Origin: an uncultured Pelagibacteraceae bacterium
GTDB taxonomy: Bacteria > Pseudomonadota > Alphaproteobacteria > Pelagibacterales > Pelagibacteraceae
Reading direction: 5' to 3'
DNA: 32,826 nt
Assembly: GCA_902614905.1 (NCBI GenBank)
Contig: CACMMN010000001.1
Location: 1-32,826, forward strand
A program made the translations under genes and the position numbers. Positions 14,293 through 23,475 of this stretch are shown here, one piece after another. The notes beneath the pieces are model-generated. The model did not search any database and had not been told where the DNA came from. It saw nothing but the letters and a program-made list of their open reading frames with translations. The first letter of the stretch is position 1. Every line of letters starts with the position of its first letter.

Positions 14293-15660
14293 TTAATTTT
14301 TTGTAAAATTCGACTCATCTTCTTTTTTATTTTCTTCTGTCTTTTTTTTTAAAATCACACCTTTTCTTTTCAACATTTTTTCAACCTTTTCGGAGTAAGG
14401 TTCATCAATATGTTCAGTTGAAGGATTTAATTCCATTCCAACAGGCGTTATTGTCTGAGGCATAGGAACAAATTGAGAGTCGGGATTATCCAAAGATGGT
14501 CTTACTTTCATTCGGTGGATACCAAAAAAACCAATTAGTGAATGAAATATAATAATAAATATAAAAAAGCCGTTATTTCCAATCAAATTCATAAATATTG
14601 AACATAGGAAGGGGCCGCTCATTGCACCAAATCCAAAAGCAAATTGCAGACTAGCTCCTGCTGCTACAAATTTATCTTTAGTAATATAATCATTAGTGTG
14701 TGCCAAAATTAGAGAAAACAGGGGCAAACTACAAAAAGAAAACAAAACTACAAAAAAATAAAACCAAATTTTTGATGATCCTAGTCCTTGAGGTAAATAC
14801 ATTGTGCCACTAGAAAAAATAAGCAACAATGCAAATAGAGCTGCACCAAATGTTGTAAAAACAATTACTTTTCTTCTATCAAATTTGTCTGAAATATAAC
14901 CAACAGGGTATTGAGCAATAGCTCCTGAAATTGTTAAAAGAAAAGTAACAATTGAAATTTCAAGAATTGAGAAATTCATCTCAGCAGCATAAACAGCAAA
15001 AAATAAAAAAACTGCTGAGTGAACAGTACCCAATAATAATGCACCTACTGTGCCAAGTGGTGATGAATTGTATAAATCTTTAATGGACATGGTTGCAATT
15101 TTTTTAAAAGTTGGCGCTTTTCTTTTAGTTAATAGAATTGGTATCAATGCTAAGGACATAATTGCGGATATCAAAATAAAAGGTTCAAAATTTTCTGGCT
15201 CACTAAAATTAAGCAAAAACATACCCAGTCCCATACTTCCGTATAGTATGATCATATATATTGATAAAACTTTACCTCTATTTTTATTACTTGCTCTATC
15301 ATTTAACCAACTCTCCGCAATTGTATAAATCAAAACCATTGAATATCCTGTAACAACTCTTAATAAAAACCATGAAAATGGATTAACAAAAATAGAGTGT
15401 AATAAAATTGATAAGGATGCAATGGATGCAAAAGCAGCAAAAACTCTTATATGCCCAACACTTGATATTACAGGTGTAGCAGTTCTAGCACCAATAAAAT
15501 AACCGACAAAATAACCAGACATCATAAAACCTGTTGAAGCTAAACTAAAATTTTCTACAACAGCCCTAACCCCAAGAAGAGAACTTTGGTATCCATATGA
15601 CAACATTATCATACTCATGCCCAGAAATAGTGCCCAGGAATTTTTCACAATTTTATTCAT
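14293..15660 (-). CDS. MFS transporter (YcaD-like)
   Basis: This 455-residue major facilitator protein has about twelve hydrophobic helices in residues 8-395. A loop motif SDKFDRRKVI lies after helix 8, the usual place of the MFS 'D-R-x-G-R-R' type signature. The GYFVGYFIGARTATPVISSVGH stretch (read with spacing) and ESWLNDRASNKNRGKV resemble the YcaD branch of the family. The last 60 residues form a hydrophilic, Lys/Glu-rich cytoplasmic tail, longer than usual. It stands between the EamA gene and the coiled-coil gene on the same strand, with 58 and 88 bp gaps. The substrate cannot be inferred. Confidence 0.87.
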   Translation of the reverse strand: MNKIVKNSWALFLGMSMIMLSYGYQSSLLGVRAVVENFSLASTGFMMSGYFVGYFIGARTATPVISSVGHIRVFAAFASIASLSILLHSIFVNPFSWFLLRVVTGYSMVLIYTIAESWLNDRASNKNRGKVLSIYMIILYGSMGLGMFLLNFSEPENFEPFILISAIMSLALIPILLTKRKAPTFKKIATMSIKDLYNSSPLGTVGALLLGTVHSAVFLFFAVYAAEMNFSILEISIVTFLLTISGAIAQYPVGYISDKFDRRKVIVFTTFGAALFALLLIFSSGTMYLPQGLGSSKIWFYFFVVLFSFCSLPLFSLILAHTNDYITKDKFVAAGASLQFAFGFGAMSGPFLCSIFMNLIGNNGFFIFIIIFHSLIGFFGIHRMKVRPSLDNPDSQFVPMPQTITPVGMELNPSTEHIDEPYSEKVEKMLKRKGVILKKKTEENKKEDESNFTKN

Positions 15661-15718
15661 AGACCGTCAGCTTATTATTTGTGATTTTAGACTAAATCAA
15701 GAAATTATTATGTCTAAC

Positions 15719-16579
15719 TTATGAATTTTTTAACTTTAAAAAAGAATGAACAGTAATTGTAATAATTATAACTATACCACCAAGGATTGTTTCAGTCGTT
15801 GGTTGTTCTTTAATAATTAACCAAACCCAAATTGGACCAATGATAGTTTCTAGTAAAAAGAAAAGGTTTACCTCTGCGGCAGTTATAAATCTTGGAGCTA
15901 TAGTCACCAAAACAAACGGAATTGCAACACACATTAAACACATTAAAGGAACAATTATCAAATCATTTCCAATAAGAGAATAATCATTAATAAAAAATAC
16001 AGCAAAGCAAGCTACAAACAATTTCCCAATTACCGCAGATGGAACTAAATTTAATTTTTTTGCAGACCTTATTATTACCGCACCAATAGCTAATCCTAGC
16101 GCTGCAATAAAACCAAGTATATCTCCGTAGAAGTTACCAATTTTAATTGAGTCATAAAAAATATATATTACTGAAATAAAAGTAATAATTATAGCTAACC
16201 AAGTTTTTTTGTCAGGATTTTCATTTAAAAAAATATTGCTTAAAACCGCAGATAACATTGGAGCTGTTGCAATCATAACTAAAGTATTTGCAACATTTGT
16301 ATTTTGAATTGAGACAACAAACGCTATATTTGTTATTGAAAAAGTTATTATATAAGCGATCCCCTTGTAGCCATTTGAAAATAAAATTTTAAAAAATTTA
16401 GTTTTATAAATTATAATCATACCTAAAAAAACAACAGTAAAAGGAATAATTCCCCTATAAAAAACTAAACCCCAGGTATCAATTGAAGACAATCTAATAA
16501 ATAAAGAGTCGGGTGTAATTAACATGACGGCAATAAAAGCCATTAATGACCCTTTTTTTTGGCTAGATAGATCTCTCAT
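15719..16579 (-). CDS. EamA/DMT family transporter
   Basis: This 286-residue protein has about ten hydrophobic helices arranged as two EamA repeats. The first repeat ends with LVMIATAPMLSAVLSNIFLNE near residue 118 and the second with FFLLETIIGPIWVWLIIKE near residue 257, both typical of the family. It overlaps the end of the thioredoxin-domain gene by 17 bp, so it is translated from the purF-HD-YyaL transcript. It is clearly paralogous in fold to the EamA gene at 11443 but differs greatly in sequence. The substrate is unknown. Confidence 0.88.
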   Translation of the reverse strand: MRDLSSQKKGSLMAFIAVMLITPDSLFIRLSSIDTWGLVFYRGIIPFTVVFLGMIIIYKTKFFKILFSNGYKGIAYIITFSITNIAFVVSIQNTNVANTLVMIATAPMLSAVLSNIFLNENPDKKTWLAIIITFISVIYIFYDSIKIGNFYGDILGFIAALGLAIGAVIIRSAKKLNLVPSAVIGKLFVACFAVFFINDYSLIGNDLIIVPLMCLMCVAIPFVLVTIAPRFITAAEVNLFFLLETIIGPIWVWLIIKEQPTTETILGGIVIIITITVHSFLKLKNS

Positions 16580-18512
16580 TTAAAAAATCGTTAATTTCAT
16601 AAATTTTATTTAATTTTTTTGAACAAGTTTGATTTTTACAAATTAAAATATATTGCTCATCTTTAGATTTTTTGTAAATAAATGTAGATTTTTCAAAGTA
16701 ATTTAACAACAAAAAGTCTCGAATTTTTTTAAATTCGTCATTAAAACCAAAGAATGTAAAGGTAATATTATTTTCACAAATGTCTAAAGTTTTATAATAG
16801 CTAAACATTTGTGAATAATTTCTATCTATTAATGAATAATATGATTTTGTAAGGCTTTCAATTTTATTTTTGTAAATATTATTTTCAGTTATATTAAATA
16901 TTTTATTTAAGGTGAGCAGAAAAATACTATTTCCATTAGGAATATTATTATCAATTATATCTATGGGTTTTACGAATAGATCATTACCTTTTTGTGAATT
17001 TTTTTGTAATGTTTTAGTTTCTTCATCATAGAAAAGACTCAACGTTTTATTTAATATTTCTTCACTCTTGGTCAGATACTTTTCATCACCTGTAACTTCA
17101 TAAAAACTAACCAAAACTAATGCAAAATAAGCATAATCCTCTAAAAATACATCTATCTCTCCTTTTTTATCATAACAATGATAAATCTTATTATTAAGAG
17201 TTTTTTGTAAATTTTCAAAAAGATCAAATGATTTATTTCTTAAATTTTTGTCGTTAATCACAAAAGATGAATGTAATAAAGTATATATCCAGAAACTATT
17301 TAAATCAGTTTGACTTTTATCATCAAAGAAAGGCTTTACTCTTTTTTTTCTTTCCTGAAGGAGTTTTTTTTCACTGTTATTTACGATTTCTAACTCATTT
17401 TTATTTAGTTCAAAATTATCTTTTTCAATTAAAATATTTGATCCTTCAAAGTTTCCTTCTTCTGTAACGAAATATTTTTTTTTAAATATATCTATATCGT
17501 TACCAAGTAGTCTTTTAATCTCTTCATTGCTCCAAACATAGTATTTGCCCTCAATACCCTCACTATCAGCATCGTAAGCTGAGCCCAATAATTTATTGTT
17601 ATTGATAAATTCATCATTTATAAAATTGATTGTTTGGATTAGTTTTGATTTCAATTTTTCATCTTTGTTATTAATTAAATAATTATTAAGAGTTCTTACA
17701 AGTAAAATATTATCGTAAAGCATTTTTTCAAAATGTGGTACAACCCATTGTTCATCAACAGTATATCTGGAAATGCCACCACCAAGGTGATCGTAAATAC
17801 CTTTTGATGAAATATTAATTAGTAATTTTTTAACTACATTTAAAAAGGCATCCTTTTTATTCTTGTTATAGAAATACAATATCGTATCAAATATATATAA
17901 TTGCGGAAATTTTGGTGCTCCTTTAAACCCACCATTTATATCGTCCATATATTGTAAAATCTTTTCAACTAATGGTTCGATATCTTGTTTTATTACAGCG
18001 GTTTTTAAATTAAACTCTTTAAAAACTAATTTCATCTGCTCAACTTGATTAATAATTTTTTCTCTGTTCTCAGTATAAACTTTTGAAACATTATTGAGAA
18101 CTTGAGTAAAACTTGGTCTTCCTTGCATTTCTTTTGGTGGAAAATACGTTCCTCCAGTAAAGGGAACTGCATTTTCATCTAAAAACATTGATAACGGCCA
18201 ACCTCCTTGTGCTCCAGTTAATATTCCAAGACTTCTTTGAAATATGAAATCTAAATCTGGTCTTTCTTCTCTATCAACTTTTATATTAATAAAGTTATCA
18301 TTCATCACTTTAGCTGTTTCTGAGTTTTCGAAACTTTCATGAGCCATTACATGACACCAATGACAACTTGCATATCCAATACTTAAAAAGATTGGTTTTT
18401 TTTCAATTTGCGCCTTTTTTAAACTATCTTTATTCCAAGCTAGCCAATTAACTGGATTATTTTCATGTTGTTTGAGATAAGGACTTTTTTCAGATTTTAA
18501 TTTATTAGACAA
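16563..18512 (-). CDS. Thioredoxin-domain protein, YyaL/DUF255 family (SPATA20-like)
   Basis: From TTG at 18512 the product has 649 residues. An ATG at 18566 would add 18 residues without family similarity and overlap the HD gene by 53 bp. The TTG lies one base after the HD stop (TAAaTTG), and its product (M)SNKLKSEKSPYLKQHENNP matches the family opening 'L-x-x-E-x-S-P-Y-L-x-Q-H-x-x-N-P-V-x-W'. The thioredoxin-like domain has GYASCHWCHVMAHESF with a CxxC pair (Cys50 and Cys53). A glycoside-hydrolase-like alpha/alpha toroid follows (GGGISRYTVDEQWVVPHFEKML). The cellular role of this widespread family is poorly defined; the C-terminal part is highly diverged and Lys/Asn-rich here. Confidence 0.88.
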   Translation of the reverse strand: MSNKLKSEKSPYLKQHENNPVNWLAWNKDSLKKAQIEKKPIFLSIGYASCHWCHVMAHESFENSETAKVMNDNFINIKVDREERPDLDFIFQRSLGILTGAQGGWPLSMFLDENAVPFTGGTYFPPKEMQGRPSFTQVLNNVSKVYTENREKIINQVEQMKLVFKEFNLKTAVIKQDIEPLVEKILQYMDDINGGFKGAPKFPQLYIFDTILYFYNKNKKDAFLNVVKKLLINISSKGIYDHLGGGISRYTVDEQWVVPHFEKMLYDNILLVRTLNNYLINNKDEKLKSKLIQTINFINDEFINNNKLLGSAYDADSEGIEGKYYVWSNEEIKRLLGNDIDIFKKKYFVTEEGNFEGSNILIEKDNFELNKNELEIVNNSEKKLLQERKKRVKPFFDDKSQTDLNSFWIYTLLHSSFVINDKNLRNKSFDLFENLQKTLNNKIYHCYDKKGEIDVFLEDYAYFALVLVSFYEVTGDEKYLTKSEEILNKTLSLFYDEETKTLQKNSQKGNDLFVKPIDIIDNNIPNGNSIFLLTLNKIFNITENNIYKNKIESLTKSYYSLIDRNYSQMFSYYKTLDICENNITFTFFGFNDEFKKIRDFLLLNYFEKSTFIYKKSKDEQYILICKNQTCSKKLNKIYEINDFLNERSI

Positions 18513-18513
18513 T

Positions 18514-19071
18514 TTAATAGTGAGAATATGGTTTTCTTGAAAAAATATTTCTAACCATAGGTTCAAAATCCTCGAGACTCATAGATTTGTAATTTGGATC
18601 AAAAGAACATTGATCATATTTTTCACAAAAATCTATTGTTGCTTGATAATATTTATGATCTTTGTATTTCTCTCTTTTAAAACGATCAGCGCCTAAATGG
18701 TGGGCATAATAATACATTTGAAACTCACCATGTTTTTCTATTATCCAATGTGTTTTTTCAGAAACATATGGTTTCAAAACTGTTGCAGCATATTCTGAAT
18801 GATTTAATGGAGCTAGCTCATCTCCTATATCGTGCAATAAACATGCGACTATCATTTCCTCACTTTCGTTATTTTTGTAAGCCCTTGTAGCACTTTGCAA
18901 AGAGTGCTCTAATCTTGAAATTTTGTAACCTTCTAAAGTTGAAGTCATTCTGGATAAAAAACCCAATATTCTATCCGCAGTCTCACCTACATATTCTTTT
19001 TCAAGTTTATCTAAAAACATGTAGTCTTCTTTTGTACCATTTTTCATTTCTGTGAAATTTACTTTTTTCAT
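18514..19071 (-). CDS. HD-domain protein related to mixed-valent diiron oxygenases (PhnZ/TmpB-like)
   Basis: This 185-residue protein has an HD-domain metal site. Candidate ligands are His56 in RLEHSLQSA, His80-Asp81 in CLLHDIGD, His91 in LNHSEYAA, His114 in IEKHGEF and Asp153 in CEKYDQC. The LEHSLQ opening, the spacing and the length resemble small HD oxygenases such as PhnZ and TmpB, which cleave hydroxy-phosphonates with a diiron centre, more than HD nucleotidases. The Tyr/Glu pair that PhnZ uses just before the first His is not obvious; a Tyr (Tyr49) occupies the Glu place. It sits between purF (3-bp gap) and the YyaL-like gene (1-bp gap). No phosphonate gene is nearby, so the substrate is open. 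Confidence 0.72.
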   Translation of the reverse strand: MKKVNFTEMKNGTKEDYMFLDKLEKEYVGETADRILGFLSRMTSTLEGYKISRLEHSLQSATRAYKNNESEEMIVACLLHDIGDELAPLNHSEYAATVLKPYVSEKTHWIIEKHGEFQMYYYAHHLGADRFKREKYKDHKYYQATIDFCEKYDQCSFDPNYKSMSLEDFEPMVRNIFSRKPYSHY

Positions 19072-19074
19072 GAT

Positions 19075-20556
19075 TTAATTATTAGATGCAGTGCTTAGTA
19101 ATGACAACTGCGTCACTTTATTATCACCGAGTTTATCTATTAATTTTACTGGATAATCACCTGTAAAATAATGATCAGTTAATTGCGGATACGTTTTATT
19201 TCTATTCTCAAATCCCATAGCTTTATATAAACCTTCAATACTTAAAAACTTAAGTGATTTAGCATTTATATATTCACATATTTGATTGTTATCCATATTT
19301 GCTGCAAGCAACTCTTTTTTTGTTGGTGTGTCCACACCATAAAAATCAGGATATTTAATTTCTGGGCATGCTATTCTTACATGTACCTCTTTTGCACCTG
19401 CATCATATAACATTTTAACAATTTTATGCGATGTTGTTCCTCTAACAAGCGAGTCATCAACTAAGACAATTATTTTATTTTTTATAGTAGTTTTATTTGC
19501 GTTTAGTTTTAATTTAACTCCAAGACTTCTAATTTTTTGAGCAGGCTCTATAAAAGTTCTTCCAACATAGTGGTTTCTTATTAATCCAAGGTCAAAAGGT
19601 ATATTTGTTAATTGACTAAAACCTATTGCTGCAGCGTTACCTGAGTCTGGAACTGGCACTACTAAATCTGCTTTTAAATTATTTTCTTTTGCAAGCTCTG
19701 CTCCAAAATTTTTTCTATATTCATAAGCACATTTACCGTTTAATAAACTGTCTGGTCTTGAAAAATAAATATATTCAAACACACAAGGACGAATTTTTTT
19801 AATTGGAAAAGGTTTTATACTTGTCAATCTATCATTTTTGACTGATATAATTTCACCATTTTCAACATCCCTAATATATTTAGCACCAATTATATCCAGG
19901 GCACACGTTTCTGATGCGAAAACATAAGAGTTATTTAACTTTCCAATAACAAGTGGTCTTATTCCAAAAGGGTCTCTTACTCCAATCAAAGTATTTTGAG
20001 TTAGCATCACCAAAGCATATCCACCCTGAATTTGAAATAATGCATCTACAATTTTATCTATAGTTTTTAATCTTTTAGATCTGGCTATTAATTGCACAAT
20101 TGTTTCTGTGTCTGATGTTGTGTAAAAAATTGCACCATCTTCAACCAATTTCTTTCTAAGTGTAATTGCATTTGTTAGATTACCATTATGAGAAACTCCT
20201 ATTCCTCCAGTGTTTGTATCGGCAAAAAAAGGCTGTATGTTCCTTAATGTTGTTCCTCCTGTAGTACTATATCTGTTGTGTCCAATTGCATAACTTCCTG
20301 GCAGAGACTTTAAAACTTTTTCCTTATTAAAATTATCTCCAACCAAACCAAATCTCTTTTCAGAATGATATTTTTTTCCATCAAAAGATACAATTCCACA
20401 ACCTTCCTGACCCCTATGTTGTAAAGCGTGTAAACCAAGTGCGGCTAAAGTTGAGGCATCTTCGTTATTACTTATTCCAAAAACACCACACTCTTCTTTG
20501 ATTTTTGGGTTATAACTCCTGAACTTTTTCTTTAGTATCCTGATAGTCTTTTTCAT
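19075..20556 (-). CDS. purF: Amidophosphoribosyltransferase
   Basis: This enzyme catalyses the first committed step of purine synthesis, PRPP plus glutamine to phosphoribosylamine. The 493-residue protein has the Ntn glutaminase domain, with Cys23 in EECGVFGI as the nucleophile after a 22-residue propeptide, HALQHRGQE at 43-51 and GHNRYST at 92-98. The phosphoribosyltransferase domain carries the PRPP motif VLVDDSLVRGTTS at 364-376. The C-terminal Fe-S ligands of the Bacillus-type enzyme appear lost: Cys258 remains, but Asp404, Thr460 and Tyr463 stand where cysteines are expected. The start overlaps cvpA by 47 bp; no closer start codon exists before Cys23, so the ATG at 20556 is kept. Confidence 0.97.
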   Translation of the reverse strand: MKKTIRILKKKFRSYNPKIKEECGVFGISNNEDASTLAALGLHALQHRGQEGCGIVSFDGKKYHSEKRFGLVGDNFNKEKVLKSLPGSYAIGHNRYSTTGGTTLRNIQPFFADTNTGGIGVSHNGNLTNAITLRKKLVEDGAIFYTTSDTETIVQLIARSKRLKTIDKIVDALFQIQGGYALVMLTQNTLIGVRDPFGIRPLVIGKLNNSYVFASETCALDIIGAKYIRDVENGEIISVKNDRLTSIKPFPIKKIRPCVFEYIYFSRPDSLLNGKCAYEYRKNFGAELAKENNLKADLVVPVPDSGNAAAIGFSQLTNIPFDLGLIRNHYVGRTFIEPAQKIRSLGVKLKLNANKTTIKNKIIVLVDDSLVRGTTSHKIVKMLYDAGAKEVHVRIACPEIKYPDFYGVDTPTKKELLAANMDNNQICEYINAKSLKFLSIEGLYKAMGFENRNKTYPQLTDHYFTGDYPVKLIDKLGDNKVTQLSLLSTASNN

Positions 20557-21055
20557 TTGGAAATTCTTTAATTAAATAATTACTACCTTTTAGAACATAT
20601 GGAAAGCTATAAGATTGGTCAAGATCTATTGGCCATTTTTCATGGTTGTATATTATGTCTATAGTTGCAAAAATACATATAGAAATTACATAAGCTCTGA
20701 GGAAGCCAAAAAAAAAACCAAATATTTTGTCTAAAGTTCCTATTCCTGTGTAACTTATAGCTCTACTGATTCCTTTATTAATCATTAAAATTAAAAAAAT
20801 TATTAAAACAAAAATTGACACCCCTAAAATAACATCAAGTACATATTCGTTATCAATTATGTCATTTACATAAGGTTTGACCCTAGGGAAGATAAAAAGT
20901 GTTATGACATAAGCTAACAACCATTTACTTGCAGATAATAAGCTTAATACAAAGCCTTTGGAGGTACATTTAAGCAAAGACAAAATAGTTAATATTATAA
21001 AAATTAAATCAAAAATTAAAATTTTGTTAAGTATATCGATTACTTGCTCAGACAT
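20510..21055 (-). CDS. cvpA: CvpA family membrane protein
   Basis: This 181-residue protein has four hydrophobic helices in the first 130 residues. DLIFIILTILSLLKCTSKGF near residue 15 and the middle LDKIFGFFFGFLRAYVISI near residue 103 match the CvpA family (the 'G-x-x-x-G-x-x-R-G' region). The C-terminal 50 residues are soluble. cvpA directly before purF is a conserved pairing in proteobacteria; here the genes overlap by 47 bp. It also overlaps the upstream exporter gene by 8 bp. CvpA was named for colicin V production and is linked to envelope integrity and bile tolerance in enterics; its role here is unknown. Confidence 0.88.
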   Translation of the reverse strand: MSEQVIDILNKILIFDLIFIILTILSLLKCTSKGFVLSLLSASKWLLAYVITLFIFPRVKPYVNDIIDNEYVLDVILGVSIFVLIIFLILMINKGISRAISYTGIGTLDKIFGFFFGFLRAYVISICIFATIDIIYNHEKWPIDLDQSYSFPYVLKGSNYLIKEFPNEKDYQDTKEKVQEL

Positions 21056-23450
21056 TTTCTTTAATGCTGAATGGTTTTATCCAAATAATAAGACTAGGTA
21101 GTAAAGTTAAAACAAGTAGCATTGCTAACAACATAGCAATCCCAGTAAAAATTCCAAAATAAATAGTTGGAATAAAATTAGACATAACAAGTATCGAAAA
21201 TCCAAAAACGATAGTTATCGATGTATTTAATATAGCTATTCCTACTGTAGAATGGCATGTTTTAATAACTTCGTTGTAATTATGATTAATTTTGAACTCT
21301 TCGATAAATCTGTAAATATAATGAATACTATTATCAACTGCGATACCAATTGTAATTGCGGCAATAGTTATAGTCATCATATCTAGTGGAATATTTAATA
21401 ACCCAATTAGACCTAAAATTGCAAAAGCAGCTATAAAATTTGGTATGACTCCTATGAAAGATAGTTTTATATTCTTAAATAAAATTAGAAACATTAAAAA
21501 TATTCCTACCATAACTAAACCAAGGGTTAAAATTTGAGATTTAAATAAACTTTGTAATAAGTTGTTAAATAATATTAAAACGCCTCCAAGTTTAAAGTCT
21601 TTTTCTTTAAGGCCAATTTCACTTTTAAGCTCTGAATTAATTTTATTTATTAGCTGATTTCTTCTCAAATTTTCAGACGAGTCCTTTATTCTTAAATTTA
21701 TTCTAGCTTCATTATTTTTCACAGATATATACGGGTCAACAATCTCTTTTTTAATAGTTTCTGGAAGCTTACTGTACAATACTCCCATTTCTAAAGTTCC
21801 AAGCTCTTTGTCGTTGTTAAGTTTAGTGGCTATTTCAATAATTGAATAAAAAGATAAAACTTTACCTACATATTCTAAATTTTCTAAATATAAATGAACT
21901 TTTTTAATTCTATTAATCTTATCTTTAGTGAACCAATATTTGCTTTGATCAGTCTCATCGCTTTCTTCATCCCAATCTTCAAATTGATCTTCCTCATCTA
22001 TGCTTTCCTCATCTTCATTATCAAACTTAAGTATTATGTTTAAAGGGGTGGTTCCACCTAGCTTTTCATCTATTAATTTCATACCTTTATAAATTTCAGT
22101 ATCTTTACTAAAATAATTTATAAAACTATTTTCTACCTTTAATTTTGTAATACCATAGAGACTTGAAAGAATTAATATAATTGAGGTTAATATAACTATT
22201 CTAAAATTGCCTATAGAAATACCCGAGAGCATTTGTGTAAAAGCTGAAAAAGATTTTTCTTTAACTACAACATTTCTGTATTCAAACAAACTCAGTAGAG
22301 TTGGAAGAAGAGTAAACGTAACAACAAATGATGTAAGTAGCCCAAATGACATCATTAGACCAAAATCAATAATTGGTTTTATCTCACTAAATATTAAAGA
22401 CATAAATGCGCACATTGTAGTGAGAACTGTGTATATTATGGGCCAAACCATCTTTTCTGTGGTTAATTTAATGATTTGTAATAAAGACAAATCTGGAAAT
22501 TTTTTTCTGAGTTGAAGAAATCTGGTGCTCATGTGAATGTTCATTGCCATTGTTAATATTAACATTAAAGCAATAAAATTTGATGATATAACAGTTACTT
22601 TCCAATTCATTATACCTAAAAAACCCATCATTATTAAAACTGAAAAGAAACAACTGCTTATAGGAATTATTATCCAAATTAAATTTCTAAATACATACCA
22701 TAAGGTTAGAACAATAAATAAAAATACACCTAATCCAAAAACTATTATATCACTTTTAATAAAAGTCATCATATCATCAGCAATCATAGGTATTCCCCCT
22801 AGATGAATTTTACCGATATCCTCAAAAGATTTTATTATTTCCCTAATTTCAATTATATTTTGATGTCTCTCTTTTTTTAAAGAGTCTTTATATTCTTCAA
22901 TCTCTTGGTTATTTTCAAAAGTACCAACCTGAGGTTTTTCTTTTGGTTTAATGTTTACAATAATTCCAGTTGTTTTTGAGTCTTCACTAATAACAAAATT
23001 TCTAAAGACAGGACTATTTAAAATTTCTTTAAAACCTCTTTCTTTATCAACATTATCGTCCTTAAGAGTTCTAAAATTTTTAATTCGATCCATAAGAGGT
23101 TCATCAGAACTATCAAGTAAGGGGATATCAAGAATAGTCACTGTATTATGAACCCAGTCTAGACTTTGAATTTTATATTTAAGACTTAGGATATTATTGA
23201 TTGCAATTTCAGAAGTTATTTCGTCTTTTGGTGTAAGTGTTAAAACTAAAAATTCTTTTGCCCCAAATTTTTCATTTATTTCTTGCAAATATTTTAGATC
23301 TGGATCACCTTCAATCAATAAGGTTTCAGATGACGCGTCTAATCTAAAATCTTTTGATTTATAACCAAAAACTAAAGCTATAATAATAAGCAAAAAAAGA
23401 ACTATTTTTGGCCTATTAAGTATAAAATTTTGGTAAATATTAGAAATCAT
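21048..23450 (-). CDS. RND superfamily exporter, MMPL/COG1033 type
   Basis: This 800-residue protein has the duplicated RND layout: one N-terminal helix (15-32), a large extracytoplasmic loop (33-230), a helix bundle (about 233-390), a helix near 418-433, a second loop (434-635) and a final bundle (about 640-790). AITIGIAVDNSIHYIYRF near residue 700 and the corresponding LMLILTMAMNIHMSTRF near 295 are the paired TM4/TM10-like segments with His/Asp/Asn residues used for proton relay. The LDASSETLLIEGDPDLKY opening is typical of COG1033. Residues 477-504 form an unusually acidic insert in the second loop. Export of lipids or other hydrophobic compounds is the family expectation. It lies between dnaB (25 bp) and cvpA (8-bp overlap). 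Confidence 0.87.
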   Translation of the reverse strand: MISNIYQNFILNRPKIVLFLLIIIALVFGYKSKDFRLDASSETLLIEGDPDLKYLQEINEKFGAKEFLVLTLTPKDEITSEIAINNILSLKYKIQSLDWVHNTVTILDIPLLDSSDEPLMDRIKNFRTLKDDNVDKERGFKEILNSPVFRNFVISEDSKTTGIIVNIKPKEKPQVGTFENNQEIEEYKDSLKKERHQNIIEIREIIKSFEDIGKIHLGGIPMIADDMMTFIKSDIIVFGLGVFLFIVLTLWYVFRNLIWIIIPISSCFFSVLIMMGFLGIMNWKVTVISSNFIALMLILTMAMNIHMSTRFLQLRKKFPDLSLLQIIKLTTEKMVWPIIYTVLTTMCAFMSLIFSEIKPIIDFGLMMSFGLLTSFVVTFTLLPTLLSLFEYRNVVVKEKSFSAFTQMLSGISIGNFRIVILTSIILILSSLYGITKLKVENSFINYFSKDTEIYKGMKLIDEKLGGTTPLNIILKFDNEDEESIDEEDQFEDWDEESDETDQSKYWFTKDKINRIKKVHLYLENLEYVGKVLSFYSIIEIATKLNNDKELGTLEMGVLYSKLPETIKKEIVDPYISVKNNEARINLRIKDSSENLRRNQLINKINSELKSEIGLKEKDFKLGGVLILFNNLLQSLFKSQILTLGLVMVGIFLMFLILFKNIKLSFIGVIPNFIAAFAILGLIGLLNIPLDMMTITIAAITIGIAVDNSIHYIYRFIEEFKINHNYNEVIKTCHSTVGIAILNTSITIVFGFSILVMSNFIPTIYFGIFTGIAMLLAMLLVLTLLPSLIIWIKPFSIKENV

Positions 23451-23475
23451 TAAGCAGTAAATATACTATTTTATA

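Noticed and set aside
22207..22806. Plus-strand frames of about 90-100 codons inside the MMPL exporter gene
   Set aside because: These are antisense shadows of conserved membrane segments, without their own start signals or recognisable product.
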